Part shown: positions 1 to 7,945 of the stretch, in pieces
How the letters are laid out: each line of letters opens with the position of its first letter
Numbering within the stretch: position 1 is the first letter of the stretch
From: an uncultured Lachnospiraceae bacterium
GTDB taxonomy: Bacteria; Bacillota; Clostridia; Lachnospirales; Lachnospiraceae
NCBI GenBank assembly: GCA_947039785.1
Contig: CAMQZX010000003.1
Coordinates: 1-45,262, forward strand
Direction: 5' to 3'
DNA length: 45,262 nt
Position numbers and translations under genes: made by a program
Notes under the pieces: model-generated
Databases searched by the model: none
The model's input: the letters and a program-made list of their open reading frames with translations, nothing else
What the model was told of the DNA's origin: nothing

Positions 1-27
1 GCCCTACCGTCAGGGGCTGTTTTTTGT
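1..27 (+). terminator. Possible intrinsic terminator of a gene left of the window
   Basis: On the plus strand GCCCT and AGGGGC flank a short loop and are followed by a run of six T. The window edge cuts the left arm, so the full stem cannot be judged. It would end a plus-strand gene lying before position 1. The 28-117 stretch after it shows no gene. Confidence 0.4.
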
Positions 28-117
28 TTGAAACTGATGTCATCTGACAATCTTTCCGCAGGCAAAGAGCCCTTTGGGGAATGCAGGCTGCCTTACTACT
101 GTTTTGTAAGATTCTTA

Positions 118-1113
118 TTATGCCTGAATGGCTTTGCTGCTATATTTGATGATCAGAAGCTCCACGCTTAAAGTATCGCCCAGCTTTCCTGTTTTGACAG
201 CTTCCTCAGAATTCATACAGTCTTCCATTGCCTGACGCAATTCCTTAAAAGAGTATTTTCTGGCACAGTTTACTGTATTTTTCACAGCAAAGGGCGGCAA
301 TCCCAGAATTTTGCTCATCTCTGCCTGACCATGCCCGTTGGATGCCAACTCCTTCACCTGCAAAAGCTGGTTAAATTGCCTTGCAAGCAAAAATAAAATC
401 CTCATGGGGGGCTCTTTCAAAGAGAGTAAGTCATAATAAAGCTGCAGCGCCCGCTCCTGCTGTCGGTCCGTTACAGCCCGCACCATATCAAAAATCTTAT
501 TGGTAATCTGAGCTGTACAGACGGTTTCTATGTCCTCTATGGTAATAATTTCCCGCCCCATGGTGTAGGACAAAAGCTTCTCCAGTTCCATAGTAATATT
601 TCCCATATCACTGCCTGCCATGGTCAGAAACAGCTCCATATCTCTCTGAGTAATCTTCTTCCCTTCCCGACCAAGCTTTCCCAGAATCCATCTGGTCAAT
701 GTCTTGATATCCTGCTGGGCAAATTCTGTCACATGGCCGCATTTTTTCACTGCCTTGTACATACGACTTCTCTTATCCACTTCCTCTTCCACAAAAATCA
801 TACAGAGGTAATCCGGCAATCCACCGGACACATAATCTGCCAGCTCCTCACATTTGTTTTTAAACACACCTGTATTCTGCAGCACAATTACTCTGCGGTC
901 TGCAAAAAACGGCATAGTTTCCGCCAAATCAATAATTTCCCTAGGATTGATGCCTTTGCCTTCGTAAAAGGCAGTGTTCATGGTATCTCCCTCTGTTGTC
1001 AGCGCTGTCAAAAGCTTCTGCCTGTACTGCTGTTTTAAATACCCCTCCTCGCCATAGAGCAGATATGCACTTTTATAAGCCTGATTGTTAATATCTTCCT
1101 GAATATTTTTCAC
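118..1113 (-). CDS. holA: DNA polymerase III subunit delta
   Basis: Delta subunit of the clamp loader, which opens the beta sliding clamp at primed sites. The 331-residue length fits the family. The N-terminal third carries the degenerate AAA+ core (LLYGEEGYLKQQY near residue 20, FADRRVIVLQN near 70-80), and the C-terminal collar domain follows (LYYDLLSLKEPPMRILFLLARQF near 225-245). The start is GTG at 1111-1113, with GGAGG eight bases upstream; no ATG fits better. It is the last gene of the comEA-to-holA operon, 41 bp after comEC, and the first copy of a hairpin repeat lies between the two genes directly upstream of the ribosome site. The comEC-holA order is common in Firmicutes. Confidence 0.95.
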   Translation of the reverse strand: MKNIQEDINNQAYKSAYLLYGEEGYLKQQYRQKLLTALTTEGDTMNTAFYEGKGINPREIIDLAETMPFFADRRVIVLQNTGVFKNKCEELADYVSGGLPDYLCMIFVEEEVDKRSRMYKAVKKCGHVTEFAQQDIKTLTRWILGKLGREGKKITQRDMELFLTMAGSDMGNITMELEKLLSYTMGREIITIEDIETVCTAQITNKIFDMVRAVTDRQQERALQLYYDLLSLKEPPMRILFLLARQFNQLLQVKELASNGHGQAEMSKILGLPPFAVKNTVNCARKYSFKELRQAMEDCMNSEEAVKTGKLGDTLSVELLIIKYSSKAIQA

Positions 1114-1124
1114 AATTTTCCTCC

Positions 1125-1206
1125 ATTCCCGCAGCCAGTGCGGGTATCAATATGTTATGCTCTGCATACCTCTATTCCCGCAGCCAGTGCGGGTATCAAT
1201 ATGTTA
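1125..1206. repeat. Tandem 33-bp hairpin repeat (two copies)
   Basis: Two identical 33-base copies lie at 1125-1157 and 1174-1206, separated by 16 bases. Each holds a perfect 6-bp stem (CCCGCA, loop CTGGC, TGCGGG). The right copy is translated as part of the ComEC C-terminus; the comEC stop codon lies at the edge of the left copy (1155-1157), which ends just before the holA ribosome binding site. Two copies only, so not a CRISPR array. Confidence 0.9.
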
Positions 1207-3698
1207 CCATCATTTTTCTGACTTATCAAGTCAAGGGGATATTCGCAATCTGCTTTATAAGTTAAAAAACTTTGGACTTGGATCTGATGGCTGCGGATGG
1301 TCAGAGTTGTGGCTCCCCTGTCTTTGGTACACCAAATATGGCTCTGGCTGCTATTCAGACGAGCCAGAGTATCCGGGTGGGGATGTCCGTAGCGATTAGT
1401 GCTGCTGCAGGAAATCACTGCAATTTCCGGTCTTGTCTTCTTTAAGAATAACTCTCCTGTGGAATTTTTCGAACCATGATGGGCTACCTTGAGAAAATCC
1501 ACATCCTCCAGTTTTCCAGCAATCTTCTCTTCTGTATCCATGCCAATATCTCCTGTGAACATACCCTGAAATTCCCCATACTCCAACTGCACCACCAGAG
1601 AAGATTCATTCACATCTTCTCCTTCATTCTCACCAGGAGACAACACCTTCCAGCTCACCTCCCGCTCCCTTAATCCATCGCCTTCCATGAGAAAACAGAC
1701 CTTTACATCAGCCTCTTCTGCCAGATGTACCAACTCCTCATAAGCCTCCGGTCTCTGCCTCCAGTCCGGCATAAGCAGATGAACAATTTCCACTGACAGG
1801 CGATGTTCCTTCTGTAATTGCAGCATTTCCAAAATCCCACTGATGTGATCTGAATCTGTATGGCTCACCCACACATAATCCAAACGGGAAATCCCCTGAC
1901 TTTTTAAAAAGGGCAGAATTCGATATCGTCCCACATTCTGCACATTACTGCTTCCCCCGTCAATCAGATGATGATGTCCCTCCGGAGTGCTCACTGCAAT
2001 ACAGTCTCCCTGCCCCACATCCAGACAGGTGATGGACAATCGCTCTGTCCCCCTCCAGCCCAAAATCCCCACGGCCAGTGCTACCCAAATCACAAAAAAT
2101 ACTCCCCGCCGGGAAATCTTCCATGTCTCCAGCAATTTCTCCCGGGTGACAACTTTCAGTGCAATCGCCAATATCAGATAATAGGCAATCACCTGCCACA
2201 GCTTGGGCTGGCCTGCCACCCAGGTAGTCATTGGAAGCTGCTGCGCCAATGTCCCCATAAGGTCATACACCCACAGCAACACGTTTCCGGGAAGCACCAG
2301 CCAGGTTCCCAACGCACCAAAGGTTCCACCTAACACACCCGATACCAAAACTGCCGATAATGCCGGAATGGCTACCAGATTCAACAAGATTCCATACATG
2401 GGAAATTCAAAAAAGAAATAAAGGGTAATGGGCAGAGTTGCAAATTGTATGGAAAGACTGCCGGCTAAAGCGTTTGACAACGCCACCTTCCAACTCCACT
2501 CCCTGGGATTTTGCTTTTTCAATGAGAAAATCTTCTCCAGGCAGGGTAAAATCAGAGCAATGCCGCAGATACACCCGAAAGACAGCTGAAATCCGCTGTA
2601 AAATAAATAATAAGGACTATCTGCCAACAGCAGCATAGCTGCCAATGACAGTGCCGACAAAAGGTCGTACGTACGCCCCAGAATCTTTGCTCCCATTGCC
2701 AGTACAAACATGCACAATGCCCGCATGGTGGCAACACCTTCCCCGGTCAGAATCCCGTAGGAAAACAGCAGAAATACGGAGATGCTTCCCGCCAGCGGAA
2801 TAGATGCACCGAACCGCTGCAAGATCCGAAAACATCCCATTCCAAGCAAAGACAAATGAAGACCTGAGATTGCCAGCATATGCAGCATCCCTGCCATCTG
2901 ATAGCGATCCTTCACCTCATCTTCCAACTGGCTTTTATCTCCCAAAAGCATGGCCTGATAGACTGGAGCATACGATCCTGTCGCCTTTTTTATCGAACGG
3001 CTGTAACGATCCCGAATCTCAGCCAGAGTCTCTCGGTAAGAATAGCGGGGCATCTGCTTGATTTCTGCCGAGGCATCCACCATACGATAGAAAATATGTT
3101 GTGTTTTATAATAGAGAACACTGTCAAATTGCCCCGGATTACTGGCTTTTGGAATCTGCTGCAATTTCCCTGTGATAACTGCACCAGCCCCGATAGGAAG
3201 AGCTTCCTGCGCTTTGGACAAATACACTTTCACATGCTCCAGGAACACAACCTGTGGCTGCTGACTGGACGATGATTGAGAATTGAATGTCTGATTTATA
3301 TTTTGATTTGAAATGAATCTAAAATTTGATTTGAAATTTTGTTTGAAAAACTGATTCAAACCAGATTGGTATTTTTGATTGGAAGCCTGATTCAGATTTG
3401 ATTGGTAACTTTGATTGGAGTTCTGATCTATTTTTTGATTTGTTTTTTGCTCTGTGATAATGTTTGACTGTACCTGCAAATAAGAATTTTTCAGATAGAC
3501 GGACTCGCCATCCGGCGTCCGCTTATAGATTTCTCCATAGATTCGCACCACCTGAGAGTGCGTATTGATATATTCCTGAATGACCGGATTATCTGAAGGT
3601 TCCCCAAGTCTTGGAACCTCCAGCAAATCCATCACCCAGATACCCATCATAAAGATCAGACATAGCAGGCACAGGGGTCTTCTTATGATATTGGTCAT
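1155..3698 (-). CDS. comEC: ComEC/Rec2-type DNA uptake channel protein
   Basis: Inner-membrane channel that carries single-stranded DNA into the cell during natural transformation. The 847 residues show an N-terminal hydrophobic segment, an OB-like region, the multi-spanning competence domain (about residues 235-530, with MLAISGLHLSLLGMG), and a C-terminal metallo-beta-lactamase-like domain (HHLIDGGSS and SHTDSDH). The start ATG directly abuts the TAA of the GerMN gene, so translation is probably coupled. Two oddities: residues about 82-149 are an Asn/Gln/Ser-rich insertion with repeated NQxYQSxLNQ units inside the OB region, and the last ~35 residues are encoded by repeat elements (1174-1206 and 1231-1257) and look like an appended tail. 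The family call is firm; the function of the insertion is unknown. Confidence 0.95.
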   Translation of the reverse strand: MTNIIRRPLCLLCLIFMMGIWVMDLLEVPRLGEPSDNPVIQEYINTHSQVVRIYGEIYKRTPDGESVYLKNSYLQVQSNIITEQKTNQKIDQNSNQSYQSNLNQASNQKYQSGLNQFFKQNFKSNFRFISNQNINQTFNSQSSSSQQPQVVFLEHVKVYLSKAQEALPIGAGAVITGKLQQIPKASNPGQFDSVLYYKTQHIFYRMVDASAEIKQMPRYSYRETLAEIRDRYSRSIKKATGSYAPVYQAMLLGDKSQLEDEVKDRYQMAGMLHMLAISGLHLSLLGMGCFRILQRFGASIPLAGSISVFLLFSYGILTGEGVATMRALCMFVLAMGAKILGRTYDLLSALSLAAMLLLADSPYYLFYSGFQLSFGCICGIALILPCLEKIFSLKKQNPREWSWKVALSNALAGSLSIQFATLPITLYFFFEFPMYGILLNLVAIPALSAVLVSGVLGGTFGALGTWLVLPGNVLLWVYDLMGTLAQQLPMTTWVAGQPKLWQVIAYYLILAIALKVVTREKLLETWKISRRGVFFVIWVALAVGILGWRGTERLSITCLDVGQGDCIAVSTPEGHHHLIDGGSSNVQNVGRYRILPFLKSQGISRLDYVWVSHTDSDHISGILEMLQLQKEHRLSVEIVHLLMPDWRQRPEAYEELVHLAEEADVKVCFLMEGDGLREREVSWKVLSPGENEGEDVNESSLVVQLEYGEFQGMFTGDIGMDTEEKIAGKLEDVDFLKVAHHGSKNSTGELFLKKTRPEIAVISCSSTNRYGHPHPDTLARLNSSQSHIWCTKDRGATTLTIRSHQIQVQSFLTYKADCEYPLDLISQKNDGNILIPALAAGIEVCRA
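1231..1257. repeat. Palindromic dispersed repeat, copy A
   Basis: Reads tcaaggggatattcgcaatc and then tgctttt-like sequence on the plus strand. It matches copy B (22977-23003) at about nine in ten positions and copy C (12665-12690) less closely. It is translated inside the ComEC tail. The inverted arms are degenerate in this copy. Confidence 0.6.
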
Positions 3699-4646
3699 TT
3701 ATTCTTTGGTCTCTTTCTGTTCTTGAATCAACTGATTATTTTTTTCAAAGAATTGATTCAGCTTCACACTTTCCCGCAGAGACACATTGGTCTCGCCATT
3801 GACAGAAATCTGCACCTTTTCCATTCGGCAGCCTTCTGCCAGGGAGTTTACGATAGAGTAAACGGGAATACTGCTGTCCTGCAAAGGCAGCACATCGCTT
3901 ACAAAAGCAGAATCCACATTCACATAACAGTCACTGCCATCTGTGGTCACTCCCATAATGTTCAGATTTGATGGAAGCGTTGCATATAATCCTTCTGTGG
4001 TTGGCCCCTTAATCAACTGCTCCACCACCACCCTCTCCAGAGGTACATTACTGTTGTAATAAACAGTCCGTTCCTCCGGAATCAAACAAGTACCGTCTGC
4101 ATTGGTGAAATACAGCTTAATGGTTGCATACTGATAGGAATTGATGTCCTCTCCTGTATATTCTACAAAAGTGTCCCCATTCATGATACTCAGCGGTATA
4201 TCATGGGAATCCACCAATTCCTGACCTTCCACTGAAAACTTCACATAATCAATATCTGCAATCTGTGCAAACAGCTTCACAATTCCAGCTCTTGTGAGAA
4301 CCTCTCTGGTATCGCTCATTTCCTCATAAGCCTGATTAAAATCAATGGTGAGAGTCCCTTCCGTAATGGAGTGGGTATTCACTGCCACTTCCGGAGGCAG
4401 AAGCGGAAGATTCCCCTCCTTTGCCTCCTCAGACTTGAGAAATTGCATCAGATCCTTTACCATAGCCTCCGGATTTTCATCCGCCGGATTATAAATATCC
4501 TGAATCAGCTCAGTCTCATCGGCACTGATATAGTACAGATGATACTTTGCCTCCTTGATCTCACGTTTCTTTTGCTCGTCCTCACATCCCACCAACACCA
4601 GGCTGACCATGAGAAGAAGCGTCATTATCGGTAAAAATTTCTTCAT
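3699..4646 (-). CDS. GerMN-domain lipoprotein (GerM-like)
   Basis: Probable membrane-anchored lipoprotein with two GerMN domains. In Bacillus GerM is needed for sporulation and germination and acts with the SpoIIIA-SpoIIQ channel; this homologue may or may not share that job. The signal peptide ends in a lipobox (VLVGC, about residue 21). Two repeats follow, the first about residues 60-160 (LTIDFNQAYEEM) and the second about 170-290 (CYVNVDSAFVSD). The ATG at 4644-4646 is chosen over an in-frame GTG one codon upstream because GGAGG lies six bases before it. It sits 14 bp after the kinase gene and abuts comEC, so it belongs to the same operon. Confidence 0.85.
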   Translation of the reverse strand: MKKFLPIMTLLLMVSLVLVGCEDEQKKREIKEAKYHLYYISADETELIQDIYNPADENPEAMVKDLMQFLKSEEAKEGNLPLLPPEVAVNTHSITEGTLTIDFNQAYEEMSDTREVLTRAGIVKLFAQIADIDYVKFSVEGQELVDSHDIPLSIMNGDTFVEYTGEDINSYQYATIKLYFTNADGTCLIPEERTVYYNSNVPLERVVVEQLIKGPTTEGLYATLPSNLNIMGVTTDGSDCYVNVDSAFVSDVLPLQDSSIPVYSIVNSLAEGCRMEKVQISVNGETNVSLRESVKLNQFFEKNNQLIQEQKETKE

Positions 4647-4663
4647 CACATTCCTCCTCTGGT

Positions 4664-6040
4664 TTATGGTACATAGATCAACGGAATACGAACAGAGAAT
4701 GTGGTTCCTTCGCCTTCCTTGCTGTAAACCTTAATGGCACCATGATGCATTACAATGGAACTTCTGGTAATGGCAAGGCCAAGACCAGTACCGCCAATTT
4801 CTCTGGAGTGTGATTTGTCCACCCGGTAAAAGCGCTCAAAAATACGCTCCAGCGAATCTTCCGGAATTCCCATACCAGAATCAGAAACAGTCACATAAAA
4901 ATACTTGTGATCTGCATCCAAAGAAACCCGTACCCATCCATCATCCACATTGTATTTGATTCCATTCTCCACCAGATTGGAGATTGCCAATGTAAACTTC
5001 ACCTCATCCACATCTGCCTCCACTGTCCGGAAGCTGTCCAGAATCAAGTCAATATTTCTCTTGTCTGCAATGGGACGAAGCCGCTTCAGAATTGTTTCCA
5101 GCAGATTGTTCATATTCATATGAGAAATATTCACATCGGTGGAAGTCTTATCCATCTTCACCAGAGACAGCAAATCGGTGATGATTTTATTCTCCCGGTC
5201 AATCTCCGCTGTAATATCCTGCATAAACTCCTGATACAATTCAATGGGCACATTATCCTGTCCCACCAGAGAATCTGCCAGCACCTTCATGGAAGTCAAT
5301 GGTGTCTTCAGCTCATGGGACACGTTGGATACAAATTCCTGTCTGGACTCATCCAGAACCTTCATACGCGCCAGCATCTTATTGAATGCATCGGTAATCA
5401 ACTCGGTCTCTGTATAATCGGCAACTGTAATCTCCCCATTCTGGTATCCATCGGTGAGAGCCTCAATAGACTTGGTGATTCTGGAGAAAGGTTTTACCAG
5501 AATTCCTGAAATAAAGTAACCCAGAATCAATACCATAGCCACAATGGCGGCTACAATCAGCATTCCCTTCTGCTGCAGCATATCAATGGTGGCTGAAATC
5601 TCACTGGCTGAAATACTCACCAGCATTACGCCCTTTGTGCCATCCTTCCCCGGATTCTCCACCGGAACCGTCAGCTGGAAGAAATCACTCTTCTTGTTAT
5701 AATGACTGCCTGACTCTCCGTGAAAACACTTAATTACATCCGGAGAAATTACCGTTTTGCCGTCGTCCAGATTATAAGTGTCCTTCACAATGCGAAAATC
5801 CCGGTCAATGACCAGAATCCTGCCAAGATAAATATTCGCCAGAAGATCCAGCTTACTGGAAATTGCCGCGGAGCTTTGATCCTCCATGTAGCCTTCCCGC
5901 GCCAGCTGCTTACAAAGAATATCGCACTGGTTCCTTACATTGCTGAGGCGTAAGGACACAGCACGATCTTCATAAGTCTTGATAACACTTTTGGATACAA
6001 TGAAACTGGGCACAATTCCCATAATCACCAGTATCACCAT
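4664..6040 (-). CDS. Membrane sensor histidine kinase (WalK/ResE-like)
   Basis: Sensor kinase partner of the response regulator directly upstream. From the ATG: first membrane segment at residues 1-20, extracytoplasmic sensor region about 21-158, second membrane segment about 160-180, HAMP 181-233, dimerisation domain with phospho-acceptor H242 (SNVSHELKTPLTS), then the HATPase domain with its N box (NLVENGIKYN) and G boxes (DSGMGIPE, GGTGLGLAI). All catalytic motifs are present. No good ribosome site precedes the ATG at 6040. The frame stays open upstream and encodes KSKFLKSLRFRI, which resembles the usual N-terminus of such kinases; an ATA codon sits one base after the regulator's stop. The true start may be 6079, by coupled reinitiation. 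Confidence 0.9.
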   Translation of the reverse strand: MVILVIMGIVPSFIVSKSVIKTYEDRAVSLRLSNVRNQCDILCKQLAREGYMEDQSSAAISSKLDLLANIYLGRILVIDRDFRIVKDTYNLDDGKTVISPDVIKCFHGESGSHYNKKSDFFQLTVPVENPGKDGTKGVMLVSISASEISATIDMLQQKGMLIVAAIVAMVLILGYFISGILVKPFSRITKSIEALTDGYQNGEITVADYTETELITDAFNKMLARMKVLDESRQEFVSNVSHELKTPLTSMKVLADSLVGQDNVPIELYQEFMQDITAEIDRENKIITDLLSLVKMDKTSTDVNISHMNMNNLLETILKRLRPIADKRNIDLILDSFRTVEADVDEVKFTLAISNLVENGIKYNVDDGWVRVSLDADHKYFYVTVSDSGMGIPEDSLERIFERFYRVDKSHSREIGGTGLGLAITRSSIVMHHGAIKVYSKEGEGTTFSVRIPLIYVP

Positions 6041-6080
6041 AATGCGAAATCGGAGGCTTTTTAAAAATTTCGACTTTATC

Positions 6081-6770
6081 TTAGGCGCTGAAATAATAAC
6101 CTACCCCCCATTTTGTATGTACATACTTCGGCTCACTTGGATTGGTTTCAATCTTCTCACGAAGCCTTCGAATATGTACATCCACTGTACGCACATCACC
6201 CGGATACTCATATCCCCATACAATGTTTAACAGATTCTCTCTGCTGTATACCTTGTTTGGGTTAAATACCAACAGCTCCAGCACGTCAAATTCCTTCGCT
6301 GTCAGATTAATCTCCTTACCTGCGATAAACACACGTCTGCTCTCACAGTCCAGACGCAGATCACCCACCTCAATGGACTTACTCTTCTCCTTGGGATCAT
6401 TGTCATGGCTGGTACGTCGCATAATGGCTTTGATTCTCGCCTTTACTTCCAGAATGTTAAAGGGCTTTGTGATATAGTCATCTGCGCCGTATTCCAGGCC
6501 CAGAATCTTATCCATATCTTCTCCCTTTGCAGTCAACATAATAATAGGCACATTGGAAAACTCCCGAATCTGCTGACATACCTCCAGCCCATCCATTTTA
6601 GGAAGCATAATGTCCAGCAAAATAGTATCATACTTATTTTCCTTGGCCTTTTCCAACGCTTCCTCGCCGTCATAGGCACAATCCACCTGCATCCCATCCT
6701 GTTCCAGTGAAAAGCGGATTCCCTTTACAATCAATTTCTCATCGTCTACCACCAGTACTCTTTTACTCAT
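6081..6770 (-). CDS. OmpR-family response regulator (WalR/PhoP-like)
   Basis: DNA-binding response regulator. The receiver domain (residues 1-120) has the acidic pair (VVDDE), the phospho-acceptor Asp in LLDIMLPKMDGL, the conserved Thr/Ser in MLTAKGE and the Lys in YITKPF. The C-terminal winged helix covers about 130-228 (LTAKEFDVLELL, VDVHIRRLREKIE). The start is placed at MSKRVLVVDDE because AAGGAG lies six bases before that ATG; an in-frame ATG 15 bases upstream overlaps the stop of the preceding gene and would add MKEKS. Target genes cannot be read from the sequence, but its own operon carries DNA-uptake genes. Confidence 0.95.
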   Translation of the reverse strand: MSKRVLVVDDEKLIVKGIRFSLEQDGMQVDCAYDGEEALEKAKENKYDTILLDIMLPKMDGLEVCQQIREFSNVPIIMLTAKGEDMDKILGLEYGADDYITKPFNILEVKARIKAIMRRTSHDNDPKEKSKSIEVGDLRLDCESRRVFIAGKEINLTAKEFDVLELLVFNPNKVYSRENLLNIVWGYEYPGDVRTVDVHIRRLREKIETNPSEPKYVHTKWGVGYYFSA

Positions 6771-6781
6771 GCTTTTCTCCT

Positions 6782-7261
6782 TCATCCTATCGAAATATCG
6801 TCTTTGATCTTACTGTATACTCCCTCTTTGATACCTTCCACATTCTTAATCTCCTCGATGCTCTGAAACGCTCCATTGGCTTGCCGGTATGAGATAATTG
6901 CCTGGGCGCGGGTTGCACCGATTCCATTCAATGTCTGAAGCGTTGCCGCATCAGCAGTGTTAATGTTTACCTTCCCTTCCTCCTTTGGAGGACTGATTAT
7001 CTGCGAAGATATACCCTCGCCGCTGACAGTTCCCTGACACCGGCAATTACAAATAACCTGTATCACCGGAGTTTCTGTCGGCTCGGGAATCTGTGTTGGC
7101 TCAGGAGTCTGTGACGTCTCCTCCTGACTCTCTGGCGCAGAACTCTCCCCCGATCTGGCGGAAACATCCAGCAAAACAGCCTCTGCCTCCTTCTTTCCAC
7201 ACCCAATACACAACATTGCAATCATTACGAATAAAATCATTTTCTTCATAGCTGTTCTCAT
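6782..7261 (-). CDS. ComEA-like helix-hairpin-helix lipoprotein
   Basis: Likely surface DNA-binding protein of the uptake machinery. The N-terminus is a lipoprotein signal (AMLCIGC, Cys 21), followed by a Ser/Glu/Pro/Thr-rich linker (about 35-75) and a C-terminal double helix-hairpin-helix domain (VNINTADAATLQTLNGIGA through IKNVEGIKEGVYSKI). It lacks the SLBB domain usual in Bacillus ComEA, and it is anchored by lipid rather than by a membrane helix. The start has AAAGGAG eight bases upstream. Its TGA overlaps an ATG in the response-regulator frame. First gene of the operon that ends with comEC and holA. Confidence 0.85.
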   Translation of the reverse strand: MRTAMKKMILFVMIAMLCIGCGKKEAEAVLLDVSARSGESSAPESQEETSQTPEPTQIPEPTETPVIQVICNCRCQGTVSGEGISSQIISPPKEEGKVNINTADAATLQTLNGIGATRAQAIISYRQANGAFQSIEEIKNVEGIKEGVYSKIKDDISIG

Positions 7262-7304
7262 AATTCTTACTCCTTTATAACGAACTTTTTATAGATACTA
7301 ATGC

Positions 7305-7318
7305 ATAACATCTGTTAT
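7305..7318. promoter_or_regulatory. 14-bp palindrome in the comEA-like leader
   Basis: ATAACA and TGTTAT flank a two-base centre, downstream of the promoter and before the first gene of the competence/two-component operon. It could be an operator for the encoded response regulator or another factor; this is inference. Confidence 0.35.
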
Positions 7319-7350
7319 AAAGTTTTCCCAGCCATGTATAACCACCTTAT

Positions 7351-7379
7351 ATTTTAACGAATTATTTCAAATATTACAA
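7351..7379 (-). promoter_or_regulatory. Sigma-A-type promoter of the comEA-like/TCS/comEC/holA operon
   Basis: On the minus strand TTGTAA (7374-7379), a 17-bp spacer and TAAAAT (7351-7356) lie about 90 bp before the first gene. Spacing and sequence fit a vegetative promoter. Confidence 0.65.
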
Positions 7380-7421
7380 TAGTAAATCAGAAGATTTGCG
7401 TGGCACTTTCTCCTTTTAATT

Positions 7422-7856
7422 CTATTTTTGCCATTTGAATATAATAATCCCCACAATGGAAATCAACATACCAATCAGCTTTCTCCATTCAAAAGGCTGC
7501 TTATCTGCTCCAAATAATCCAAAAAGCTCTATGAGATAAGCTACTGCCAACTGTGAAATAACAATCAGCATCACTGATTTTGCCGGTCCCAGCGCGCTCA
7601 TACTCTGAATCACAGTAACTGTGATAAAGGCTCCGATGACACCGCCCAGCAGTGTGTACTTATGCTCAACCTGAAAAATGGCCGTAATGCTTTCTCTCCC
7701 TGTAAAAAACCATGCCGCCACACAAACTGCCAGAGCGGTCAGCTGAACCCATCCCGTAGATACCCAAAGGCTGGTCTGCTTCGTCACCTCTGTGTTAAAT
7801 ACTCCCTGAATACTCATCAGTGCACCGGATAACAATGCAATCAAAAATCCAAACAT
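7422..7856 (-). CDS. DMT-superfamily membrane protein (YdcZ/DUF606-like)
   Basis: Small integral membrane protein of 144 residues with about five hydrophobic helices (starting MFGFLIALLSGALMSIQGVF and ending MLISIVGIIIF). This matches the DUF606/YdcZ branch of drug/metabolite transporters, whose substrates are mostly unknown. The start ATG has GGGAGG at 8-bp spacing, but that sequence forms the right arm of a strong hairpin (7865-7899). The gene lies 89 bp downstream of the ABC permease on the same strand and could be read through from it. Substrate not assignable. Confidence 0.8.
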   Translation of the reverse strand: MFGFLIALLSGALMSIQGVFNTEVTKQTSLWVSTGWVQLTALAVCVAAWFFTGRESITAIFQVEHKYTLLGGVIGAFITVTVIQSMSALGPAKSVMLIVISQLAVAYLIELFGLFGADKQPFEWRKLIGMLISIVGIIIFKWQK

Positions 7857-7899
7857 AAAAATGCCCTCCCGGATGTTTTTTACTATTCTCTCCGGAAGG
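7857..7899 (-). promoter_or_regulatory. Leader hairpin overlapping the DMT ribosome binding site
   Basis: On the minus strand CCTTCCGGA (7891-7899) pairs with TCCGGGAGG (7865-7873): nine pairs including one G-U, with a 17-base loop. The right arm contains the Shine-Dalgarno sequence, and a CATTTTT tract follows, so it could block translation, terminate upstream transcription, or both. Confidence 0.6.
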
Positions 7900-7945
7900 A
7901 CACCATTCTATACAGATAAATCAGAACTTTGCCGCCTTACTCATT

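Noticed and set aside
1125..1206. Possible CRISPR-like repeat-spacer unit
   Set aside because: Only two copies, a 16-bp gap, overlap with coding sequence and no cas genes.
4907..5509. 200-codon plus-strand frame opposite the sensor kinase
   Set aside because: Antisense shadow of a gene with full kinase motifs; no start signal and no recognisable domain.
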